Source: Chrysomallon squamiferum (taxonomy: Eukaryota > Mollusca > Gastropoda > Neomphalida > Peltospiridae). Taken from it: a stretch of DNA of 64,000 nucleotides. Positions 40,026 through 54,293 of this stretch are shown piece by piece. The notes beneath the pieces are model-generated. The model searched no databases. It was not told where the DNA came from and saw only the letters and a program-made list of their open reading frames with translations. The stretch is from positions 20,480,198 to 20,544,197 of the forward strand of contig CM022670.1 of assembly GCA_012295275.1 (NCBI GenBank). Reading direction: 5' to 3'. Every line of letters begins with the position of its first letter. Position 1 is the first letter of the stretch. The position numbers and the translations under genes were made by a program.

Positions 40026-40149
40026 GCTGTGTATTTGGTACTTATGGTTTGGCATGTAAACAGAACTGTGAGGACAGACACTGCAATGGCAGCCACTGAT
40101 GTGATTTCATAACTGGACGGATGTATGCGTGGAATATCATATAACAAAC
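40026..40149 (+). pseudogene. broken copy of gene 1 EGF exon 11
   Basis: Reads CVFGTYGLACKQNCEDRHC, then GSH and a TGA, with further deletions in the GKCVDGCIDGW part. Confidence 0.8.
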
Positions 40150-40276
40150 ATACCGGTCTCTGTCATCTATGTGTCTCTCCCTCTATTTTTCTTCTTCTTC
40201 ATCATATTCTTCTTTCTTTCCTTCTGTCCATGTATATCTGTCTATCTATCTATCTATCTCTTTATCGGTATATCTG

Positions 40277-40421
<145 letters not shown>

Positions 40422-40572
40422 CTATCCACACACACACACAAACACACTCACACACATATATACATACATATACATGTATATATCAATCTTTCTCTATTAT
40501 TATCTTGAATCACTTAAAAAACAAAATTCTGTCCTGTTTTAAATTAACGGAGAAAATATGTTTTATTTTCAG

Positions 40573-41132
40573 TTTCATCGGGCAAAACAATGATTCTGTT
40601 AATAGCAGGAGGGATACTGTATATTACTGTCGTAATTATTATTGCTAGGTAAGTACATATACAAACACGCGTACACACACACACACAGACACACATACAC
40701 TTACATGCTGACTGAATATAGAATTACCATTATTTTAAGAAATGTTAGAATAACAATAGAATAAAGTATGTTGCACTTTATAATCACTTGTTAAATGATT
40801 AACATTTTTCGAAAGAGATATTAAAATTATTGAGAAAACGATGTTTACTAAATGTTTACTTAGAATTTTACTTATTTAGTTAGTTAATTAGTTTACTATT
40901 TATTTAATGCACACATTCATAAGACTATTGAAATAAAATAACCACAAAATGATTACTTTTCAGAATGGTTCTTCTATCGAGAAAAGTTAAAAAATATAGA
41001 GTTCAAAACACTAAAAGTGAACGAGAAATCAGTGAGGGTAATGCTAACAGTGGATATTCTGCAGACGTAGACAAAAATGACGAACGAGAAACAAAACAAG
41101 ATGAAGTGAGGTCTGAAATAAAAGACAGTTAA
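40573..41132 (+). pseudogene. gene 1-like membrane and tail exons, tail truncated
   Basis: Exon 40573-40648 keeps an open membrane helix (MILLIAGGILYITVVIII) and a good donor. Exon 40964-41132 matches the gene 1 tail for 55 codons, then ends at a TAA where gene 1 has GAA. Upstream EGF exons are broken, so this is most likely a dead 3' fragment. Confidence 0.75.
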
Positions 41133-42139
41133 GAACAAAACTAAAATACAAATGACTGTGTCGTCAATGATAACATTCCAAAAGAAGTGAAAGCTGACAA
41201 AACAAACAAACAAACGAATGAATGAATAAAAATAAATAAATAAATAAATAAATATCTAAGTAAGTAAGTAACGAAGCAAGTAAGTAAATAAGTAAGTAAG
41301 TAAATAAATACATAAATAAATAATAACCTCGTATTTTATAAATAAATAATAACAATAATAAAAACCGAATACTTTCCTCAGATAGATGAAGGGAGTTAGA
41401 AAACATGTACCTGATATTCATGGACAGTTGGCAGCAACAGATAACATATAACAACACTAATATTATTGTTACAAAGTTATATTACTTAATATATTATTTT
41501 ATGTATTTCAGTGCATTACAATAGTGCTTGAAATTTGTATTTATAACCAAGTGCATTGTATTCTGAGTATATTTTAGACTCACTGTTACATACAAGTATT
41601 TTGCTATTTGAATCTTTTATTTATACTAACAGTTTTATGTTTTTAATACACAAAGTGTATCTGTCTAATACCTGTATAGGTTAAATCACCTTAAATTTTA
41701 AAATTGTTCTTAGGATATATTGATGGTCATATCTAATTGTTTTTCTGAAATGCTGATAATCTCAATGATATATCTTCATGGAACATATATACATAGATAA
41801 ATACTTGTTTTCCTGTTATTTTAATTGTTCTGCACCAACTATAAGATTTGTATAGCACTACATTTTGATTTCCAGTACGCACAAAACGTTCCTTGATGGA
41901 AAACAATAAATTTATATTAGAAAATTATGAATTAAAAATGTTTCTGTGATATGAAAGTATCTGGTACCGTGATATTAAAAGAATGAAAAAACCAAACAAC
42001 AACAATGTTTTATTCTTTACCCAACGAAAGAAAATTCAAATATTTATGAATATAGTGTAATATAATATAATATAATATAATAATATATAATATAATATAA
42101 TATAATATAATATAATATAATATAATATAATATATCTAT

Positions 42140-42620
42140 ATTATTACTGTCTAATACTTCAGCTGAAAACAGCTGTGATATTTATATTAATTTTATTTAT
42201 TTGGATTATTTGTTATAATAATTAATCATGTGAATTTTAATTTCTTATAATTATATTTTCTATTCTGCTTGCTACATACTGTGACATATAACAAGTTAAT
42301 ATGTGTTTAAGGCTTTGGTTTATATCATTACTGTTATGATCTAGTGTTACTCTTGCAATGGAAATACAAATTTCGTTATTTTAAAATTTGCTATTCTTAT
42401 CCTTCAGGTAGAACACATTAAACCAGGTATTATAATAACGTTGTACACGAATTGTGACATTCAGTATTTTTATAAATGCAAAACTAAGTGTAGTAAGCTG
42501 AATTCAGATTTCTTCATCTTAAGATGAAAATGATTATGCAAAATAGAAAGTTCTTGAATTTTATCTTATTCCAGTGATGTATATAAAATTTAACATTTCT
42601 TTAAAAATATATATATATAT
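42140..42620 (+). repeat. relic of the gene 2-type 3' flank
   Basis: Aligns with 34340-34800 and 55235-55680 (TTTAAGGCTTTGGTTTAT, GGTAGAACACATTAAACCAG). No gene 2 coding sequence lies before it, so the preceding relic is a mosaic of gene 1-like coding and gene 2-like flank. Confidence 0.7.
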
Positions 42621-42717
42621 ATCATTATATTATCTGATTTTTAGTTGCAACAATTTTCCTTCCACATATTGACTTATAATACTCCATTATTACGTCTTTT
42701 ATATATATCAAATATAT

Positions 42718-42755
<38 letters not shown>

Positions 42756-42772
42756 TAGATAGATAGATAGAT
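42718..42772. repeat. (GATA)n tract
   Basis: About 55 bp, one interruption. Confidence 0.9.
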
Positions 42773-43079
42773 TTGAAAAAGGAAGAAAATTACAACAAAT
42801 AAAAAAGTACATTAAATTATTTGAGTGATTTCTTGGTATATCTAAAAGGAACCGTTACAAAAATAAATTCTAAAAAAATTTGAATAATTAATGTAGTTTA
42901 TCTTATCAAAACTATAATAAATATTTCAGTAATCTGAGCCAGTAACTTTCTTTTTATTTTTATTTTGTATTCAAAGAATAAGGCTTTAGTAATTCACTGC
43001 ATACACAAAATAACATTCCTTAACTCAGTTATGTAAAATCATGGAATCCAGCACAATAGTAGACTCAGATACGAACAAA

Positions 43080-43265
43080 AATTATTCATATATATATATA
43101 TATATATCAGTATTTCATACTTCTCCCTTTTTTCCATTAGAAACCGAATATAAACATTAAACGCTCACATTTTCATTTCTGAGCCATTTAATTAGGTAAT
43201 CTTAAAAGACTATTATTAATATGTGATTGGAAACACATAAAAGTTAAAAAGCCGCATAAACTTAC
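43080..43265 (+). repeat. relic of 3' flank joining repeat R
   Basis: Matches 25085-25285. Here it runs directly into repeat R, showing the arrangement that the 25.3-28.2 kb insertion interrupted near unit A. Confidence 0.6.
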
Positions 43266-43269
43266 AAGT

Positions 43270-43490
43270 GGTGTGTTTGATGTTATGTTGTAAGACCTGA
43301 GTCTAGGATCTGTCACCTGTCAATCAAAACATCGTACACTGAAAGCACCTATCGCAGTCATTGATGAATACCATGCCCCTACAAAGATTGAACAGATGTT
43401 GACCAATCACAACTCCCTCTGTACTTCAGAGGAGTGGTTTAGGTGTGTATTTCTATACATTCACAGCATAATTATGTCAACGGGAAAATA
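43270..43490 (+). repeat. cluster-specific repeat R, copy 3
   Basis: Left edge of unit B. Retains the coding-like stretch IAVIDEYHAP but the frame is broken upstream. Confidence 0.7.
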
Positions 43491-43792
43491 AAGTAATTTG
43501 GAAGAAACAGACACATCTAGATACATAGTTTCAAAGCTGTACATAATTATTTTATGTATGTATGCCCAAATGTATGTATGTATGTATGTATGCGTGTCTC
43601 TCTCTCTAAATCTAGACACACATACATAAATTCATGTAAATATACACACTCACACAAAGACACACGCACACTCATATATATACACACGCACACTCATATA
43701 TGTACACACACACATACAAACACATATACATATACTCAGGAAATGAATCAAAAGAACAGATGGTGAGAGAAAGATTCCGATTATTTGGTATA

Positions 43793-44640
43793 TACTGCTC
43801 AAAAGAAGTTAAGGGTAAAACAATATTTGTGCAAATAAAAATAAGATAATATGCTTTAACTGGGATGACTAATGACTAATTATTTCATTGATATCTCAAG
43901 AACAGAACACACAAAACAGGAAAACCTTTCTTTGGAAACAATCCAGATGGAGAAAGTCATGCATCCACCAAAATGATGTTAGCATGCAGTAAAAGTGACA
44001 GTAACTGGTGTAATCACCACTAGCATTTACACATTCTTGACAACGTTGGCGCATGCTGTTAACCTGGCGTTGAAAATAACGTCGAGGAATCGCTTGACAT
44101 TTTGCAACTAACTGACCCAGTTGTCGTCAGGGACGTAATCTTACCGAACTCGCAGGCATCGTTCATCCCATGCATGGACTATGGCTGACAAATCTGTTGA
44201 CAAATGTGCTGAATGTTCTGCTGCAGGATTCTGAGTTGATCACGAAGACGCCATGCGGTAACATAACGCTGTCGCAATATCGTTATCATCACGAAACTGT
44301 CTTCTCGTGCTGTTGTTGATCGTGGTCTTCCAGAATGGGAGCAATTCTGAATAGACTTATTCATCCTGAACCTCTTCCAGAGTCTATTTATAATACATTT
44401 GGACGGTAACCCGCGGATCTTTAAGTGTGTCCATTTTATAGCCAGCCAGTGGCCTTTCGCCTCTCTTTTAAACTCAGCTGTCGACGAACCATCTTCAATT
44501 GTAAAGGATAATGCTCATCCCTTTCATTGCTAAAATTGGCATGCATTGAATTACACTCATGCTAAACACGTGCAAATGGTTCACTAGATAACAAAGCGAG
44601 TCTATCGAGGCAGGCTGTCAGTTTAGTCTGACTATGTTTT
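43793..44640 (-). mobile_element. internally deleted Tc1-like transposon
   Basis: On the minus strand the transposase remnant begins at 44492 (MVRRQLSLKERRKATGWL, then stops), continues as RLWKRFR and SGRPRSTTAREDSF, the Tc1 paired-HTH linker, and after about 44180 jumps to a C-terminal-like piece (QVNSMRQRCQECVNA). The DDE catalytic region is missing. The left end is ACTGCTCAAAAGAAGTTAAG next to TATA. I did not find the matching right inverted repeat, so the right limit is approximate. Confidence 0.7.
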
Positions 44641-46187
44641 TGCTTCAAATCCATGAACAGGAAATCTGGGTTATCTTAAGAAATTTCTAAAGATGAGGAC
44701 AATGATTGTATGCCGCTTAATAACGTAACGACTTTAGTCCAAATGACAACACAAAGGTTAATATTCAAACCCTATCAGACCTAAAAAAATATATAAAATT
44801 AAAAAAACATACTTCCAAAAATTATCAAAAGGTTTCTTTGACCCTTACCTTTTTTAGTAGTATTTTTTGCTGTAAGTATTAGTTTATGTGTATGTGTGTC
44901 CCTGTATGTATATGAATATATGTATGTATGTATGACTTTTAAGATAACATAAAACCCTTTAGGGGAAAACAAGTAAGAAAAATTAGACGAATAGTGGGTC
45001 ATTAGCTATCTGATGTTGTAATAACCTAGAAAGATTAAACAAATCTATGACGCACGGTGACACAAAAACTGACTTCAAACAGGAACGAGTGTTTATGTAG
45101 TCAAGTACAACACTTCAACACAATTCTAATTGTTTTCATTTACTGACCTGTATCTTAACTATTTATCACTTAACAAAATAGAAAAGTGCCAGCTATTATT
45201 ACTGTTGTTGTTGTTGTCGTCGTCGTCGTTGTTATTCTTGTTATTGTTATTTTAAACTAAACTAGATTGAAATATCGAAATAAAACTTTAAAACAATTTA
45301 ATTTTTGAATTCTTTAGTTTCGTTAAAAACACAGCTACTAAAAAGTTTCCTTTATGACACAGTTTTTCTTTTGATAATTGCACCACCATTATTGGTATTA
45401 ATTGTATGACCGACAAATCTTTTAATAACAGTAACAACAACAAACAAATATAACAGTGAATATACAATATTCCAAATAAAATAAAATGAACTAGATAAAA
45501 TAGAAAGAAAAGAAAGAAAGAAAGGATGTAGTAGTAGTTGTAGTAGTGGTTGTGGTGGTAGTAGCAGTAGCAGTAGTAGAAGCATTAGCAATAATAATAA
45601 TAATAATAATAATAAAGCAGCTGTAGTACTAGCTGTAGTAGTAGAAGCATCAGAAGCAGCAGTAGTAGTAGCAGTATAAAATATAGAACAAATATACAGG
45701 AACAGACGTTTCAAGACGACACTACAGACTACATTAGCAATAAATGAAAGCAAATTGAACGTATCGACTTAAATAGTAAATGAAACTGAAACAAATGTGC
45801 ATACAAAACCCCACATACACACAAAGTCCACAACAAACAAAATACAATAAGAAAAAATAACATATCCCGTTTTAGACAAAGCTGAATACAGACAACAAAA
45901 AATGGGAAAAAAAACAACCCCCAAAACACTAGTTATTGTAATATTTGTATTATTGTAATACCAGCATCACCATCATTATCATCATCAACTTTGATTTTTA
46001 TTATTTAAAAAAAATCATATTTCAATTTTTATACAAAGTACAAAAATAACAATTGAAAATTTATGACTGGATAGTCATTAGTTTTCTCTGTGTTCACAAC
46101 GGCGACCTAATTACACTGACGACATTACATCCTGTTTTAAGAAACTATTATTCTTCCTGCTTTGTGAAATTCAAATCATTTGTAACA

Positions 46188-49100
46188 ATGGCGGCACGAT
46201 GGTTTTATTATCTATTTCTTGCGTCGATCTTCGTGAAAATAGCAGAAATGTATGCCGCACATGGCAAGTATTTCTATTTATTTATTTATTTATGTACTTT
46301 TTATTTATTTATTTGACGTTCGAAATAATTGATTAATAACTATCACTTAGTCTTATCTACAATAAACTGTGTAACTTCTGTAATGATAATAGAAAACATA
46401 TTGTATGGTGGTATTTTGGCTTTTATGTGTGTTCGTATATATGTATGCATGAATATGTGTATATACGTATATATGTATGTACGTATGTATGCATGTATCT
46501 ATTTTCGTGCGTACCTACATGTATTTTGCAAGTATGTATATGTATGTATAATTGTATATTTTTATCTATATATGTGTGTACATATGCGTCTGTAAGTATG
46601 CCTATATGTACGTACGTATGTACTTATCTTGGGTATGTCTGTTAATCCGTTTGCTTCAGTTAATATTACTATTGTTGTTATTTATGTTGGTGTCCTTGTT
46701 CATATTTTTGTTTGGTGTTTGACCGTGGTGCTTTTACCACGTCACTGTTTTATTTCCTAAGCCTGTGGTTCTGGTTTATATGGTCGTCAATGTAACAAAC
46801 GTTGTAGTGATCGTCATTGTGCTGATGTTTCTGCACCGTGTCCAGCATGGGATGGATACTGCTCAGGAAAATGTGAAGATGGCTGGAGAGGAGGAGACTG
46901 CACAACGGGTAATTATTTCAAAGAGAAATTAAGCGAATACCGTTACTACATCAATAAACAGACGGAAATAAAAAAGAACATTTTTACATTAAAGTGATTT
47001 AAATTTTAAATGAATGAATGTGATTTAATCGATCTCAAAAGCATAATTATGTTATAATAATAATACTTTATTATTACTTTGTTAGAAGATATTTATAATT
47101 TGCTCTTCACTTTTGTACCGAATTTTAAGTAAACAACATTTATCTAGCTATTAATTTGAAATATCTTATTACCAGCATGTTCTGAATTTGGAAGATACGG
47201 TGCTAAGTGTGGATTTGTCTGTAGCAGTCGTCACTGTGCTTCGTCTAGAGCTTCTTGTGATACAGTCACAGGAGACTGTGGACCTGAAGGCTGCGAACCA
47301 GGCTGGAAAGGAATCGACTGTAAACAAAGTAATAACACAATTATTACTATGTTAGTGCCCACAAACAAAAATCAATTTTCTGTAATAATCAGTAATTAGT
47401 ACATTATTTCTCGGTTGCAGAAATGAGTGCAAATGTTAATTAGAATCTTAAATGTTGTTAGTTCAGAAATATTTTGTGAAGATTTAATAAGAAAAAAGGT
47501 ATTGCTGGGTGAAACATATTGCTGGGTGAAACAAAATGTAAAGATTTAACTGCGAGAGTATCACAGCTGTTTTCTATTTCAGCATATTTGGAAATATTTA
47601 TTGGCAAAGCTTTTGATTTATCTTTTATTGGTACCTTTTTTCCTGCAAAACATTTTTTGTGGCTTATTTACTTTCTTTTCTATCTGTTTCTGGTTGTCTG
47701 TTTGTTTATCTATTGACGTATTTATTTATTGTTCGTTATACATTCATGATGAAAACCAGTTTGAACTCTGAATTTATATGAAATTGAAATCTATTATTCA
47801 CTGTGTTTCAGCATGTGAGAGGAGAGTAAAATATGGACCAAACTGTAAAAAGTCATGTTCACATCGTCACTGTGCTACAACTTCAAACTATTGTCCTTTC
47901 ACAAGTGGAAAGTGTCATGATGGATGTCAGCCTGGATGGAAAGGAGTCGACTGTTTGCAAGGTTTACAAAATTTGAATTTTTCGCTATTATTATTGTTGC
48001 ATTTGATTTCTGTCTTCTTTAATAATTCACATATTGTAAAATGTATTACTGTGATATATATATATATATATATATATGTATCGGGCATAAAGTAATCTTA
48101 CTTGTTGTAGTCATTTGAGACTTGAAGCTATTATACTCTCATAAGAGTATATGACTTTTTAATTATACCCATTATACTTTTACTTTTATTAATTATTTAT
48201 TTGTTGCTTTTGTTTGTTTGTTTCTTTTTTATTCGTTTATGACAATATTTATTATCACACTGACATTACAAAATACGAATAAATTGCACATAAAAGTAAC
48301 AAATTTGACAGATAAAACGGTTACATATGCAAATGTATTTTGATAAATGATATATAATTATATTCTTAGGAATAGTCAAATAAAATAGTTTATAGGCGTA
48401 ACTCATAACATTTATCCTTTAAAACTCAAATAATTTAATGATTAATTATAATAAATCTTTACGTCCGCTGGTATTATAAATATAACTAAATACGGAGATC
48501 ATACACGTATGGTTCATGTACAACTAACTGTATATTTATATATACAGAATAACATGTTGTTTTGTAATAAAATAGTGGAACTGTTCTGAAACTTATTTTT
48601 TTTTCATTTGTAACCTGTATCGTCTGTAACATTTTGGACGGATGTTTGCGAGAAACTTTAACTGTGTTTATGTCCTTGAAAATGTCTAAACACTAAAACA
48701 TATATCTATATCTACATGGATAAACTATATCAGTTTGTAAAATCATTAGAAGAAAAATACACGAAAAGAACTGAACATCACTAAATCGAAAAAAAAGAAG
48801 AAAAAAAAAACAATGATTCGTTTACAATTAACACTGTGTTTAATAAGATTCATTCAACCTAAAATTTCGTACGGTTCAATAATTATATCTTCAAAATAAT
48901 ATGATATCGACTGTTTTCAAGGTTTCAAAGGTTCGCATTTCTCTCTATTATTAACATTATTATTGCTGTTGCTATTTCTTTCTGTTCTTTTGTGGTTAAA
49001 AGTGAATTTTTACCGCATCTTTGATTCATTTCTGAAGCCTGTGATGAGGGATTTTATGGTAGACACTGTAACAAAAGTTGTGATGATCGTCATTGTGCTG

Positions 49101-50068
49101 TTTCTTCTCCGTGTCCAGAAAGTAATGGATTCTGCTCAGGAATATGCGAAGATGGCTGGAAAGGTCGTGACTGTTCAACAGGTATTTATTTTAATATAAT
49201 TGTTTTTAACATACCAAAAAAACATTAAATTTGAAAATGTAAAAGAAATGTAATATCTGATATTCAATTTAATCTATAAAATATAAATAATTATTCCTTT
49301 CATATAAATGCTTTCAAATTACTGAGTTGTTATCTGAATGGTAACAACTGTACTGAGATGTTTTCTAGTTTGTAGTCAAGATTCATATGGCCCTTAATGT
49401 TTACTGAAGTGTTCAGAAAGACACTGTATGGGAGATTCAAGTTGTAATCACATTACTGGGACCTGTGAAAATGGTTGTCAGTCTGGTTGGGGGGGCACAG
49501 ACTGCAGAGGTAAATAACTAAATAGAAAAATGTCACTATCTCTGTGGTGTTCCATTTCTTCTACCCTTACAATTGCAGCAGTATCTTAATTAACTACATG
49601 TTATTATTGTGTATGTCTTTTCTTGATCTATGATATCTTTGCATTGTATATATTCAAACAAATACACACATGGATCAGTTGTGTTAGTTGTCAAATCATT
49701 GGGAGAAAAATACATGCATAGAATTAACTTTATGCTTAATATTATTAATTCAGCCTAAAATTGTAAGCTGCTAAAGTTCAGTAATTATATCGCCAAAATA
49801 ATAAATTATAATGTACGTTTTAAAATATGATACAACTAAATTTAAAATTATTATAAAAATTCAGTGACAAATGTCATAGCGGTCTCTATACCAGAGTGTA
49901 AAAGAGGAATCAACTACGGTTCTAACTGTGAAAAGAAATGTGCCAGTCGTCACTGTATGTCTACAAATATGAAACAATGTGATCCAATTAATGGTTCTTG
50001 TTACGGACAGTGTGAGGCAGGATGGATGAGAGTTGATTGTACAGAAGGTAATACTGTCACAAGAAAAT

Positions 50069-50152
<84 letters not shown>

Positions 50153-53100
50153 AAATGTATGTTTGTATGTATGTATGATGTGTTTTCAGTTACGTAATTC
50201 ATGAAACCCTGAAAAACATAATGTATGATAATTATTCTCTTTATTGTTTTCTTTATCTAGAGTGTAAAACAAATTATGCATATGGACCAAACTGTTCAAA
50301 ACTGTGTTCACATCGTAAATGTAAACCGTCATCTCCTTGCAACAAAACATCTGGACATTGTGAAGGTGGATGTCAACACGGATATTTAGGAGAAGACTGT
50401 ACAACAAGTAAAGAGATTATAATCGAATTTTATTTAAAAAATATAAATATTAAATGTACTAACAGCATTTAATTAAGTAATATACACTTATTTAGTGATA
50501 TTTAGCGAAGAAAAAGGCAGAATACAAGAACAAATATGAATTAAATAACAACCTGATATACAAGTTAATATATTTTTTTTCGTATGGTTTTTGGATGGTT
50601 TTAGAGTCTGAATATGTGTGTATATATATCAGGGCATGTGTTAGATGTTGATCATTTGTATTATATTTTTCTTCTAATTACTTCTGTAATTACCATTATT
50701 AACTTTATCATTTTGATTTATTTATTTATTTATTTATTATATTTTCAAACTGTATTTCTGCTGTTAATATTATTTAAATAAGAAAATTTTGATTCAGTTA
50801 TTGTTTTATTATTGTTATTGTTGTTGTTGTAGATATTTATATTTTATTCAGATAGACAACCAGTAACTTAGTATTTATTTATTTATTTATTTATTTATTT
50901 ATTTTTTTATTATCAGTTATCGTACTTTCAGTACAATCGGTTCCAATCCATCCTATCTCACAGAGGCCATTTTTACATTCACCAGTTTCTCTACTACATG
51001 ATAAATTATTCATGCAATGTCTGTCTTTACATATTATATCATTTTATCTACTTATTTATTTATGACTATCTATGGATGTCATTTATAATAATCTTATTAG
51101 TTTTGTTCAGTAATTACAATCATTTATATTTATTTCTTGCTCAAAATCATCATGGAATAAGAGATTAAGAATGCTAACAACTGTACTGAGATGTTTTCTA
51201 GCTTGTAGTCAAGATTTATATGGTCCTGAATGTTTACTGAAGTGTTCAGAAAGACATTGTAAGGGAGATTCAAGTTGTAATCACATTACTGGGGACTGTG
51301 AAAATGGTTGTCAGTCTGGTTGGGGAGGTACAGACTGCAGAGGTAAATAACTAAATTTTTAACTTTTATTTTCTGCATGGAAAGGACTTGTCTTCTGTTT
51401 GATCTTCCTTTCAAAGTGCAGAAGTATTCCGACTAATTACCCTATATATGCTGAGTATGTCTTTTTTTTGAATACATTTCAGCTATAATATCTCTGAGTA
51501 GCTTAAATATGAATATTGATAACTATATCAGTTTGTTGAAAAAAAATGGAGAAAAATACAAGCAAAGAACTACACAATATAAACATTATGCTTATATTTA
51601 TTTTGTACATATCCGTGTAAAACGAAACACTCTAGAGTATCAATAACTCTATTGATATTTACTGTTTTAGGATGTGATAGATACCATTATGGTGCTAACT
51701 GTTCACTATCCTGCTCAAGGAGACATTGTAAAGGTTATCAGTCTTACACATGTAATTCTACAAATGGAGCCTGTCCCAAAGGCTGTGATTATGGGTGGCA
51801 AGGTGTTGACTGTACAGGTAAAATATTCAACATCAGTATTTTAATTTTTATTGAATCATCTTTCTACCAGAAAACTATCATAATAAAAATCATATCACTG
51901 GATTGAAAACACACATATATGTATTTATATGATAACTTCACGAATTATTTCCATTAAGTGATACTTTTTAAATTTCTGTATTTATGCATTGTTGCTTTTA
52001 GAATAATTGGGTAAAAAAGAAGACTTGTTTCTGTATTTCAATCATAAAATGATATTGAAAGTGTGTACTGAACAGGTGATGTTAGTCTGGACATTGAGTA
52101 ATACTATTTTATAAAATACAATACTCTAAAATATTTATAATAAATTTATAATAAATATTATTATATAGTTTAGATTAATAATGAATAACAGAGTCTTGAG
52201 TACATTCTCCTATACACATATGAATGTATACAAATGATATATATTAAATATATTATTTTTACCTTTTTTACCTTTTTCATATTTTACCCTAGAATGTAGG
52301 GAAGGAATAACATATGGTGCTGACTGTCACAAGAATTGTTCTGATCGTCATTGTGTGAAAAATTCAAACTGTGACAAGAAATCTGGAAAGTGTATTGGAG
52401 GTTGTCAGCCTGGATGGAGAGGATCTGATTGTTTACAAAGTATATACTGTAGAATAACAAGCAAATTAATATTAAATATTTAAATTGTGAACATAAAATT
52501 AAATGAACTTTTGTAAAATAGTAATATACCTTTTAAGATATTATGTATTGTAATTAAATATATCACACATTTTGTGATAATGATTATTAAATACATACAG
52601 AGAAAGAGAAAGAGAGAGAAAAAGACATATTGTTTTAGAATGCAATTGGTAAGACATCTTGAACAAGAATGATGCATATGAAATGGAATATTGAATTTTA
52701 GGTTATTCTGATGTAGTATAGTTAAATGATATATAAATATTTCTTAACTGTTAGATTACTGTTTTGTTATTATTCTTGTTGTCTTGGAAAAATTAAAAAT
52801 ATATTTTATTAAAATAATAATGAAATAAATGTCACATTTTAGAATGTGGTGCTAGATATTATGGAGCTAACTGTTCACAGCTTTGTTCAAAGTGACACTG
52901 TGAAGGATACACCGCAGCCATTTGTCATCATGTAACTGGATCATGTCCTAGTGGATGTAAGACACGATGGAAAGGCACTGATTGTACAGGTAGAGCTTTG
53001 AACACTTATATTAATTTTGAAATACTCTTCAAGATGTTGTTTCATGTTTTCATCATAATAGCAAAATTATGTATACAGTACACAATTGTGCTATTATGAT

Positions 53101-53454
53101 CAGTTCCTAACTAAAAAAAGATATGTATCCTATGAATTAATATTATTATTATTATTTGTAAAAACAATGAGATCCATTGTAATGTAAAGCAATGATTTCC
53201 TAGTAATATAACTTTAAGTGTAATATTCTTAAAGCAAAGATTCAAGGATTATAGAACATGGATTATAGTAAAATTCTCTTTCTCTTTCTATAAACATCAG
53301 GCAGAAAAAAACTTATGTGAGAGTCTAATGTATTGTACTATGAAATATTGCAATAAAGCTAATGGTTATTGTTGAAGAAAAGGAAAATGTATTTCTTGAT
53401 ATAACTATATAGTCAATTTCCTTTTAATACATTGTCAGTGATAATTATTTATAA

Positions 53455-53512
<58 letters not shown>

Positions 53513-53954
53513 GTAATAATTTTTAACATTCAAGAAAACTGTAACATCCATAATATTAAATATGGTTATTTAAGTTTTTAATGATAACATTAATGAATAA
53601 AAAAATCTGATGGAATGGTTTTAACATTTCAGAATGCAATAACACATATGGTACTAACTGTGGTTTAACATGCAGTGTAAGACACTGCAAGAACGACAAC
53701 TCATCATGCGATTCAAAGACAGGAGAATGTATTGGAGGCTGCAAGCCAGGTTGGAAAAACCTTAGCTGCACTGAAGGTAAGATAAATCTTTTATTAAATA
53801 AAGGAAATAAATCTGCTTACATTGTCGCTGAACATTTATCACACACTGATATGTATTCATGTATGTCTGTCTCTTTTTCTGCGGGTAATCTGTTAACGTT
53901 ATTAATGTAGTATTATGGACCTAACTGTTTACTGCATTGTTCAAAGCGACATTG

Positions 53955-53988
<34 letters not shown>

Positions 53989-54231
53989 GTTGTGTGTGTG
54001 TGTGTGACTTTTACAAAAGTATTTCAGAATTTCGTTAAATTTATTATGATATTTAATTTCAGAATGTTCTTTTTGGGAGTATGGAGAAAACTGCAAATAT
54101 GAATGTACAGAAAGACATTGCTATGGCCGTCAAAGGTGTGATCCAGAGAGAGGTGAATGTGTTGATGGGTGCATTGATGGCTGGAACGGAATTTCATGTA
54201 CTGAACGTATAGTGACAATTTACCTTTAGAA

Positions 54232-54293
<62 letters not shown>

